DNA of 64,000 nucleotides. Origin: Casuarina equisetifolia. Lineage: Eukaryota > Streptophyta > Magnoliopsida > Fagales > Casuarinaceae. Under the pieces are notes generated by a model. It made no database searches and was not told the DNA's origin. It was given only the letters and a program-made list of their open reading frames with translations. The stretch covers positions 25,818,853 through 25,882,852 of the forward strand of contig CM052358.1 of assembly GCA_028551475.1 (NCBI GenBank), written 5' to 3'. Positions 1 through 8,095 of the stretch are shown here, piece after piece. Numbering within the stretch: the first letter of the stretch is position 1; every line of letters begins with the position of its first letter. A program made the position numbers and the translations under genes.

Positions 1-530
1 GCATTAAATCAGGTTTCAGTCCCAATTTTCGATTCCCTGCTTCATTTCCAGCTTTAGGCTCTTTAGGAATGTTAAAAACGTTATGTTTGAGTAATCTCAA
101 TATGTTAGATGAAGCAAGACTTTCTACTCTTAGTGGCTTATCCTCACTACTGTCCTTAACTCTGTCTAATAGTAACTTTACAAATCCATTAGTTGGCAAT
201 CAGGTTCCCAACCTTAAGAGACTTGTATTGTCCGGCTGTGAAAATGTCAAAAAATTGTCAGAGGCTGAATTATCAAATTGCTTAAATTTAAGATCTTTAG
301 AGATCTTGGATCTGAGTCATTGCAATCTAGAAGCTATTCCAAAGTCAATCGATCTCTATTCCTCACTTTCAATCTTAGATCTGAGGAATAACCACATTAC
401 AAAATTACCAGATAGTATCTCGAAACTTTCAAAGCTTAAAATACTTGATCTGAGAGGTTGTATCTTTCTTGAGTCATTGCCAAAATTTCCCTTAAGTTTG
501 GAAGGCTTGTTGTTGTCACATTGTCCCGAG

Positions 531-532
<2 letters not shown>

Positions 533-564
<32 letters not shown>
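533..564 (+). repeat. 32-bp poly-G homopolymer inside the TNL LRR exon
   Basis: Thirty-two consecutive G residues follow the LRR text ending in CPEL. In frame they encode ten glycines. Paralogous sequence at 30759-30800 has ordinary mixed sequence (ATGTCAAGGATTCAAG...) at the equivalent place, so the run replaces normal LRR-to-post-LRR sequence. It could be a real hypermutable tract or a sequencing or assembly artefact. Confidence 0.95.
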
Positions 565-565
<1 letters not shown>

Positions 566-1193
566 GGGGAGTCAGATGCGCACTCTTTCTATCGTGGTTG
601 CATATATTGGCTTCGATGAAAAGCCTTACAAGGCCCTGTATCTGCATCCTGATGAAGAGGGACGGGTATTATTGCATCTCATTTACGTAATAAATAGAGT
701 TACTCCTAGTTATCCAAAGAACTGTGATTAACATATCTTTTCCTTTTTTTATTTTTGTTTTTATTTTTTATTTTGGGTCTACAGACGTTGTACCATGCAG
801 TGATGTGTGGCCCCGCCCAGCAATTGACAAATCCAACGGTGCCCCCCCAAAAAAACCAGTGATTCCAATAGAACAATTGAAAAGCGTATGGATTTGGGTG
901 CGTACGATAAGTTTGTCTTACTGAGGCAACAGGCTTTATTCATTGTTTATGAAGTCCATCATGGGAATGAGGAAACAGCAAGCAAAAGGCAAAAGATTGA
1001 TGGGCCTGAGAATTCAGATTCTGGAGTATCTAAGGGCCATGACTGTATTTTTTCTGAGTTGGATTGTAAAATATGTCTAAGGAGAGGGGATAGAAAGATT
1101 GAAGAAAATACCTTTGTCCTTTCTGTACGGGCTGAATTTGGGTCGTCATATGTCTGGGTGTCTATGAATCTCCCAGCTTTCTTTGAAAACGAA

Positions 1194-1316
1194 GATTTCT
1201 CAGATAAAGAAGCAGAAAGCACGGAAAGAAATCTAGGTTTTTCAAACGAAGAAACAGAAAGCATGGAAGGAAATCTAGATTTCTCAGATGAAGAAACAGA
1301 AAGCACGGAAGAATCA
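1194..1316 (+). repeat. 42-bp (14-residue) acidic tandem repeat in the C-JID exon
   Basis: Two full and one nearly full copies of a 42-bp unit start at 1194, 1236 and 1278. They encode DFSDKEAESTERNL, GFSNEETESMEGNL and DFSDEETESTEES. The insert is strongly acidic and lies between the motifs VWVSMNLP and KRWSYSASI. The paralogous exon at 30994-31547 has only about a dozen residues there (SLRVPESMES), so the expansion is private to this copy. Confidence 0.9.
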
Positions 1317-1689
1317 AAAAGTACGAAAAGATGGAGCTACTCAGCTTCAATTAAAGCACGAACCGAGAATGTGGAGTTTAAGCAATGCCGGAGCTATCCA
1401 ACTTTTAGCGGTACTCCTTCATATGTCTTTGAAGAAATTAATCGCATTTCCGGATCTGGTTTAGACCCAACAAGCCCTGCTGAATCTATAAAATCTATAG
1501 AATATCTAGAATTCGGGTTTTCCTTAGGTAGTGATAGCGATGTTCACTACGCCGATAGCTACTATGATTGGTAACAGAGGCAGCGATGGCGATTATGGCG
1601 GCGATAGGGATGGCAATTTCGAGCGTTAGAATGCTGATCAGGTTTTTTCTCTCTTTCTTGGTTATTGTTGATTTGCAGTGGAACATAAG

Positions 1690-2160
1690 GTTTTTATATT
1701 ATGTTTTCAGTGCGCACGAGTGGTCCAATGGGCCTTAGGAAGCTTTTTCCAGGGGAGTCTTCAACCGCACGGTGTCTTGAGCAGATAGTCCTCTTTTTCT
1801 TTTTTCTTTTCTTTTTTCTTTATTTTCCTTCGTTTTTTAGGAAATTTTTGTGGTTGCAAATGTTTGAGTAAGTTGAATTTATACTTTTGAAGAAATTTTA
1901 TTATATTTTATATTACCTGTACTTTTAACTGTAAACTCATTTGTTTTGACTTTCTTTCCTTTTTCTTCTCAAGTTTATAATGTCCAATTTTCTTATTTAG
2001 GTACTTTGATCTAAGTTCTTAAATGAACCATAAATTTTATTTTACTCTTTAATAAAAAATTTCTAAATTTTTTATAATACTAATGAACTTAGTTTCATAC
2101 CTTTTGTTATCGTCTTTCAAATTATGCAAGGCTAAATATGGTGTGGAGAGAGATTTTTGT
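1690..2160 (+). repeat. TNL 3'-flank repeat, copy 1
   Basis: Downstream of the stop, the text around 1715-1790 (GTGGTCCAATGGGCCTTAGG, then GGGAGTCTTCAACCGCACGG) and the AT-rich tail to about 2160 recur in diverged form at 2760, 4440, 12955, 31720, 32590 and 46335. The family marks the 3' ends of the duplicated TNL units. It contains no open frame of note. Bases 2160-2590 hold no recognisable gene. Confidence 0.7.
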
Positions 2161-2589
2161 AAAACATTTTATTAATTGGACGTGTCACGGCTGCGTGTCC
2201 GCTAAAGGAACTCAAGAGACCAGCCCTATTTATCACGGAGTAAACTTTGAGAAAAAGAGTTGCATGCCTTGAAGCTTTATTTCTTCAACTTTTATTACTA
2301 ATTTATCTTCCTTTCATCATTAATTTTTTCCTTTTTCCTATTCTGGATGTAAAGTTCATTTGGACGGCATACTTTGTGAGGCTACGATGAGATGGTGTGG
2401 CGTTCTTATGTTGGTCTTCTTGTGGGCAATGGCTGATGCAATTGAAAAAGGTAGATTTGCCATGTTGATTTATTATAAACTCAATGGATATTACAGAAGA
2501 TAAAATATATGTAGAATTGAAAAATTGTGGACTACGTCTATTAAATAAGAATGCCGGTTCAAAGGTATCCCAAGTAGTTATTCACATTT

Positions 2590-3300
2590 CTCAATCTATT
2601 GGACTCAAAAAGTATTGTTGATTCTTCAGGCTGTTTTCTGGAGGTAGAAGACTCGCCGTCCGTGTCTGATTGGTCGAACCAATGCAATGATGTTTGTTAT
2701 TATTACTATTATTATTAATAGTAGTGGAACATAGCACTTTTATTCTTATTTTTATTTTTTCAGTGTGCATGAGTGGACCAACGGGACTCAAGGAACTTTT
2801 TTTTTTTTTTTTTGGGAAGCCGTCAACCGGGTGTACTAGCATACCAAAGATATGGCAAGTTGATCCGATTGTAGTTGTCTTTTGTTTTAAGATAATCTCG
2901 TTCTATTTGTTGGTGTTTTATGGTTGCTAAAATTTGACAAAGTTGAATTTGTACTCGGTCAAGATTTTTTGAAATTTTATATTTACACATACTTGTAATT
3001 GTAAACTCATTTATTTGAAGGTTTTACTTTTTTCCAAGTTTATAATTTAGTTGAATCCATATCTTATTTTTTCAGTTATTTTGCTTTAAGTCTTTAATTG
3101 AAGCATAACTTTTACTTCACTTCTTAATGAATTCATTTAAAAAGTTATTACAAATTATGAGTCATGTTAAGGAAAGAACTTATAAGTTAATGTTCACAAA
3201 TTTAAATGGCTTTTGTCATCATCTTTTAGTCATTGCAATGGCCAAAAGTAATGTTGAGCTAAAGGTTTTTAGAGAATATTTGATCAGTTAGATGTGTCTC
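2590..3300 (+). repeat. TNL 3'-flank repeat, copy 2 (gene body lost)
   Basis: The motif GTGCATGAGTGGACCAACGG at 2763 and GCCGTCAACCGGGTGTACTA near 2820 match the flank of the first TNL. They are followed by the same AT-rich tail (AAAGTTGAATTTGTACTCGG, then AACTCATTTATTTGAAGG). No C-JID coding sequence is seen immediately before it, so this is a 3'-flank-only relic. Bases 3300-3720 show nothing further. Confidence 0.6.
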
Positions 3301-3719
3301 TAAGCACTATGGTACAAAGATATCAATCTTTACTGCGTATGATTTAACCACTCTATCACTCTATTGATGTTGATCTTTGGACATCTTTTCATTTATTTAA
3401 TATTACTTATTTTTTCTTTTTTACCTTAAGTTAACAACACTTTTAAATGGAAATTTAAGCATTCTTCGAAACTCGAGGGAAATGATGTTTTTAAATGTGA
3501 ATTTTTTGTAGGACGAGATCTCAACAAAATATTTACTCCCTTCTACACATATTTATGATGCGAATGATTATTTTTAATGAAATAAATAATGATTGTTTCG
3601 TAATAGCCTGAAGGTAATCTAATTAACGTTTTCACCTTCCTTCTTTTTTTGAAGGTTTTTTTTACAGCCTTACTATATTATCTTATGGTGGCATGCGGCT
3701 TTATGTGGGAATCCTATAT

Positions 3720-4330
3720 CCCAGAGTTGGTTAAAGAGAGATGCTCTTTCAGTGGAGGAATTGAAATTTGTATTGATTAGAACTTGAATCCGGTCAATTG
3801 AAGGCCTGTGCTTTGACGTTTGTTGCTGGAACAAGTGAAGGCAGTAATCGTATTCTTCCTGAATTTGTTTGTCAATGAGGCTAGTCTAAATGATATCACT
3901 CTTTTGTTTACCCAAGATATCTTCCGTTGGCTTGATTGGAATGGGGGTGCTCGTGAGTCTTCCATATACCTCGTGAAGATTGGAATCTTCGAATAGATGG
4001 AGCTACTGGGCTTCATTTGCAACAAGTAACATGAATGTGGAATTCAATTGCGGGGCTTGTCTGCTAGATTTTTCTGATGATTTAGCATACCTTGATTATC
4101 TAGAGTTCTTTGATAATTCAAAGTTCAATAATGATTCAGAGGTCATTGATGATACAGTGTCCGTTAATAATTTAGTGTTTTGTTGAGTAACTAGAAGGAT
4201 TTTTGGAACCCACATCGATGAAGTTGCCATTGGAATTTCTCGGCCTGGTTTTGATTTATCCAGTCTTGATTTTGCTAGATACTTCATCTGAACGTTCGTG
4301 GCCCCATAAAGTAAATGCACCAGCACATGA
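3720..4330 (+). pseudogene. TNL C-JID relic
   Basis: A decayed copy of the post-LRR exon. The stretch near 3855-3880 reads ILPEFVCQ before a stop, matching IFPEFVYQLQ in the copy at 31170. The 3980-4186 frame includes RWSYWASFATSNMNVEFNC, equivalent to the SxxATTxNVELKEC motif of the family. The text at 4230-4330 (GGCCTGGTTTTGATTTATCC, then GGCCCCATAAAGTAAATGCA) closely matches 38455-38530, so this copy and the one at 34.8-38.5 kb appear to be closest relatives. Multiple stops separate the fragments. Upstream LRR, NBS and TIR parts are absent. Confidence 0.65.
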
Positions 4331-4334
4331 GGTG

Positions 4335-5230
4335 AGATTTACTCAAACGTTAAAAATTGTTATTTAGATTTTCTCTCTTTCTTTTTCACATTCATTACTA
4401 TTTTACTAATAGTAAAATGTTGGGGAATTTTCATGAATACTTTTTTCAGTGCTTATGGGCCATTTAATCGGCCATAAGCACGGAACTCTGGGAGTATTCC
4501 GTCGCACGGTGTCCCAGCATATCACAGTGACCTTCATATAGTTTTGTTTTCTCTTTGTTTTTCGGTTGTCTTTTATTTAACAAAGACTTGTTCTATTTGT
4601 TGGGCCTTTTTTTTCTTCCTTGCCAATATTTGACAGTTAAATTCGTGGTCCGAAGTGAATTTATTAAAGTATCTATTCCTTACCCGTAAGTTTAATTCTA
4701 GAGTTCAGTTTTTCTGAAAGTTATAGAATAGTTCAATTCATATAAACTTTATCAGTTATTTTTTATTTTTGAATGTTCAATAGTTTTTATTTGCTTTTGA
4801 TAAAAAATAAAAAAACTAATCTTATAAATTTATTTAAAATTACATGTCATGTTCAAGGGAAAACGTACAAATAAATATTTTCATAGTAAAATGACTTTTC
4901 AGTGTTGATAAAGTTAGTTTTCTAGTGTTCAACACTATCTTTCAATTTTTTTTTTTGTAGTTATTAGATGTGATATCTAAACAAATATTTTTTGAGATAT
5001 TTTATTGAGTATGTTTTACTTCATAATTATTAAATATGTTCTACTTGATAATTATTGTCATAGATAAAAATAGATCAGTTGGACAAAATTATAGGCATTT
5101 TGTAACAACGATGCTAATTATTGTGCAGATTTTTTTTAAAATTATGTTATTGCAATAAATTGTTTTTATAGATTGCTCTGAAATTCTTGAAAATTAATGA
5201 TGCAACATTTATATCAAAATCTTTGTTTGT
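4335..5230 (+). repeat. TNL 3'-flank repeat, copy 3, preserving an unoccupied LINE target site
   Basis: Bases 4335-4530 align with 38630-38740 joined to 46323-46410: TACTCAAACGTTAAAAAT..., AGTAAAATGTTGGG..., then CTTATGGGCCATTTAATCGG. In this copy the equivalent of the LINE target (near 4432-4450) is uninterrupted, so it serves as a natural empty-site reference. The tail to 5230 matches 32870-33050 and 46860-47040. Confidence 0.7.
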
Positions 5231-5439
5231 GAGTTGGAAGTCATGTATACTGTGTAATTATAGATGGGTGTAAATGGGTTTGAATTGCCTTCCATTTGGC
5301 TGGATAGAGCTTCAGTGTTAATGCTAAACAAACGATTGAATATTTTCAATAATGTTTGATCATTTATGTGGAGGTGAAGGGTTGTTGGGTCATATACTGA
5401 AAGCAATTTGGCATTGGCAGTGTACAAGTCGGGGTTGAT

Positions 5440-5770
5440 CTGAAGGTTTTACCATCACGATGATGCTGTGAGGAACTGCTTTCTTATCTGATTCGGTGTT
5501 TTCCTCACTTCGACAAGAAGACTCTGCTTTTCACTCTACAACTACGACTTTGCTTTTCCCGCCAGAAGCCCAGCCTTGCAAGCAAGACAATATAATGACT
5601 GAACCTGCTTTGAACGCAAACCACTCACGAATTCAGCTCTTCACGCAGTACGCCGATGGAGCACAGAAAAGCAATTGCAATGTTGCTGAAAACTGTGTTG
5701 TGCTATTTCCGACATTGGAATTCGTTGCAATAGCATCAAACAAATGCGTTTTTCTTGTTTCTCCCTTTTG
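5440..5770. repeat. Duplicated block alpha, copy 1 (function unknown)
   Basis: A block of about 300 bp shared with 33410-33740 and 47140-47420. Common text includes GGTTTTACCATCA(T/C), CTGATTCGGTGTTT and GAACCTGCTTTGAACGCAAA. On the minus strand the three copies share a peptide pattern, here read as FAFKAGS, then TESDKKA and PHSIIVMVKPSD, with one internal stop in this copy. A plus-strand frame also shares EPALNAN and NCNVAENCVV with copy 3. I do not recognise a family. It lies downstream of a TNL 3' flank in all three cases. Bases 5771-6107 show no gene and form the 3' side of the UGT. Confidence 0.55.
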
Positions 5771-6107
5771 AAGAAGTTCGTTACTTCTTTATATTATTCA
5801 CCTATTTATTGTTGCTAAACTTTCGACAAATATTGACTTGGATTTCTCCACCTAACTCGACAAAGAAACTTGTCTCAATGGTGATTGGTTGGTTTTGGTC
5901 TAAAGTTTTTAGTAAGTCTTGTTCGTGATTTTTTTAAAAAAAATATTGTATATACTAAAGCTATTACATATCTAAAATAAATGTTTTAATTTTTAAAGAA
6001 ACGTCCACATTTTCTGGAAACTTTCGAGCACCACTTGCTGAACATGGAAGTTTTGGGAGAGAAAAGGAATGAAATGATAAGCAATCGTTGAACTTACAAA
6101 AGGCGCG

Positions 6108-7547
6108 TCAATTTGAGTTCGTTGTTGGAACAACACTGTTTCTTGACATGGCCTCAACCAACCGTCCAATTGGAGCAAATGAAGATCCCCCGTCCATTAC
6201 AGGCTTCCTGCGCTTCCCACTCATGTCTTTCATCCTCCTTCTGATCTCACTGTCACAATCCATCACAGATTTCACCGCTTTCTCAATCTCCTCAGCCTTC
6301 ACAAGCTCACCACCCGACCTGTAATCCGATTTCAGCTCCACTGCCAATCCCAATTCCTGCACCATCTGAAATGCATTGATTTGTTGTTCTGCATAAATCG
6401 GCCACGCTGCAATAGGTACGCCATGCCACAAGCTCTCCAAGATGGAGTTCCACCCACAATGGGATACAAACCCGCCGACAGCTTTATGCGCCAGGACTTC
6501 CACCTGTGGGGCCCATCCACATAGCATTCCAATTCGTCTCGTCCTTTCTAAGAATCCCGGCGGCAAGACCTCCTCGAGTTTCCGGGGATCAAAAGGCGAG
6601 GCATACTTATCGGTGGATGCCAAACGCATGGACCAGAGGAATCGGTGTCCACTCCGCTCAAGGCCAATCGCAATCTCTTTCAACTGTGGTGGACTGAAGC
6701 TCCCCCAACTCCCAAAGCACAAGAACACCACTGATGATGGAGGCTGATCGTCGAGCCACTTGCAAATCTTATCACGTTCGGTGTCATTTTCATCTGAAAA
6801 TGTTTCACTAGTGAAGTGGATCAATGGTCCAACTCCGTAGACAGGGGGTATTCCATCATCCAAAAGAGAGTCGAACGCATGGGATTCCAACTCATAGAAC
6901 GTATTTACCACAATACCCTGGGCCTCTTTAAGCCTTCTTCCATGGTTTGGCATAGAGATGTAGCCACCCTCTTTGTTGAACGCAAATGAAGGTAAAGCAC
7001 TAGGGGGAACAGGGTTGACATAACTCGGTATGATTGACTCAGGATCCGATTGATTAAACTCGATACCAACCTGCGCATGCCGTGTTCGGAGGCAGAGCAA
7101 GAAACCAAGAAGGGCTGCGCTGGAAGTGAAGAAGATGTAAGATGGAACGCCCAGGTCATGTGCCACATCAATCATGGCGGTGCAAAACATATCCGCCACC
7201 AAGCCAGCAAGTGGGATCGACTTGGATAACAACCTGTTGACAATAGCTTCTTTTATATGAGATATGTGCCTCTCAATATAATCGGTCAGATATTTTTCGG
7301 CAGACTGAAGGAGAAGCTCTTCTGGAGGAGGATCTGCTCGAGGAAGATAGATGAAATTTATATGGGGATGAGAGGCCGCAATTGATTGAATGTATGCATC
7401 CAAGATGTGTTCAAAAGCTGACTTTATTATGAGAACGGTGATTGAGAAACGGTCATCTTGATCAAGTAAACACCTTGCAAACTCCATTGTGGAGACTAGG
7501 TGACCCACTACCGGAGTAGGGACGAACACCAACTCCAATGTGGACAT
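6108..7547 (-). CDS. UDP-glycosyltransferase, UGT71-like
   Basis: A family-1 plant glycosyltransferase that moves sugar from a UDP-sugar to a small acceptor, probably in the cytosol. From the start chosen at 7547 it has 479 residues, typical of UGT71. The N-terminus MSTLELVFVPTPVVGHLV carries the conserved catalytic His of the GH pair, and VADMFCTAMIDVA supplies the partner Asp. The C-terminal PSPG box runs from WAPQVEVLAHKAVGGFVSHC through GWNSILESLWHGVP to the final Gln of YAEQ. A Gln there usually goes with UDP-glucose. The acceptor cannot be predicted; characterised UGT71 enzymes act on phenolics and terpenoid-like aglycones. The frame is open a further 46 codons to an ATG at 7685, but family alignment favours the inner ATG. 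There are no introns or stops, and this is the only intact gene here. A Copia LTR begins at 7753, so the native upstream promoter is displaced. Confidence 0.93.
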   Translation of the reverse strand: MSTLELVFVPTPVVGHLVSTMEFARCLLDQDDRFSITVLIIKSAFEHILDAYIQSIAASHPHINFIYLPRADPPPEELLLQSAEKYLTDYIERHISHIKEAIVNRLLSKSIPLAGLVADMFCTAMIDVAHDLGVPSYIFFTSSAALLGFLLCLRTRHAQVGIEFNQSDPESIIPSYVNPVPPSALPSFAFNKEGGYISMPNHGRRLKEAQGIVVNTFYELESHAFDSLLDDGIPPVYGVGPLIHFTSETFSDENDTERDKICKWLDDQPPSSVVFLCFGSWGSFSPPQLKEIAIGLERSGHRFLWSMRLASTDKYASPFDPRKLEEVLPPGFLERTRRIGMLCGWAPQVEVLAHKAVGGFVSHCGWNSILESLWHGVPIAAWPIYAEQQINAFQMVQELGLAVELKSDYRSGGELVKAEEIEKAVKSVMDCDSEIRRRMKDMSGKRRKPVMDGGSSFAPIGRLVEAMSRNSVVPTTNSN

Positions 7548-7613
7548 TTTGGAGAAACTTCTGGGGACGACGTGATGCCCTTTTAGACCACTTCCATATA
7601 TGAATAATATATT

Positions 7614-7656
7614 CAGAACCAGAACCAGAACCAGAACTAGAACCAGAACAAGAACA
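7614..7656 (-). repeat. Hexanucleotide microsatellite in the UGT 5' leader
   Basis: About seven imperfect AGAACC units (plus strand) lie between the two candidate UGT starts. Read in the UGT frame they give an alternating Val-Leu run (residues 11-24 of the longer form) preceded by LLTI and followed by NILFIYG. This would be a hydrophobic segment if the upstream ATG is used. Confidence 0.85.
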
Positions 7657-7752
7657 ATAGTCAATAATACTCGGCAAATGGCCATGAGAAGGAAATGATA
7701 TGTTTATCTTCGAGATGAGTCGTCGAATGCAGCTTTCAAAAGTAAAATTATT

Positions 7753-8078
7753 TGTTAGAAAGCTCTGCCACGTTAGCCTCCACGTCAGCCCTAGTTGACC
7801 CGGATCCACGACCCGACCCGCAGTCGCGTTTGTGCGCGATTGTGAGAAGCCGCGATTGCCGCCGTCGTTGCCGTTTTCCTTTTCTGTTCAAATCTGTAAA
7901 TTTGTAAAGATCGTGATTATGTTTTTATTATGTAAATCATTCCTAATTTAACTCTTGTAAAACGATTATATATGTCTGTGATTAAATCAATGAAATATCA
8001 TCGGAGAATTTTTACACAAGATCAATCTAAGGTTCTTGAGCTTTTTCGACCGATCCTCTTTACCTTCGATTTCTATCA
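7753..8078 (+). repeat. Copia A 5' LTR (326 bp)
   Basis: Begins TG and ends CA, and is nearly identical to 12444-12784. A TATA-like stretch (GATTATATATG) lies near 7962-7972. It is followed directly by TGGTATCATCGGAGCC at 8079, a primer-binding site of the initiator tRNA-Met type. Confidence 0.93.
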
Positions 8079-8094
8079 TGGTATCATCGGAGCC
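8079..8094 (+). promoter_or_regulatory. Copia A primer-binding site
   Basis: TGGTATCATCGGAGCC starts at the base after the 5' LTR. It resembles the TGGTATCAGAGC complement of the initiator tRNA-Met 3' end used by most plant LTR elements, with a two-base insertion. Confidence 0.8.
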
Positions 8095-8095
8095 A

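Larger units (their letters stand above)
3..1574 (+). pseudogene. TIR-NBS-LRR (TNL) resistance gene, 3' part: LRR domain and post-LRR C-JID domain
   Basis: TNL proteins are intracellular immune receptors. Only the C-terminal half is in the window and the 5' end lies outside it. The frame is open from base 3. It shows leucine-rich repeats (for example LEILDLSHCNLEAIPKSI and LSILDLRNNHITKLPDSI), then a 32-base G run read as ten glycines, then a short segment with VVAYIGFDEKPYKALYLHP. That segment recurs in the copy at 30759, so it is a genuine TNL exon end. A donor is likely after base 665 (GACGG|GTATT), and an acceptor TCTACAG lies before 785. The C-JID exon continues to the stop at 1572-1574. 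It contains FVLSVRAEFGSSYVWVSM and WSYSASIKARTENVEFKQC, the beta-sandwich motifs shared by the other copies. Alignment with those copies implies a frame change near 880, so I call it a pseudogene. A non-canonical intron structure is possible. Confidence 0.75.

Noticed and set aside
6332-7171. Open frames overlapping the UGT on other frames
   Set aside because: They are shadows of a well-supported glycosyltransferase coding frame.
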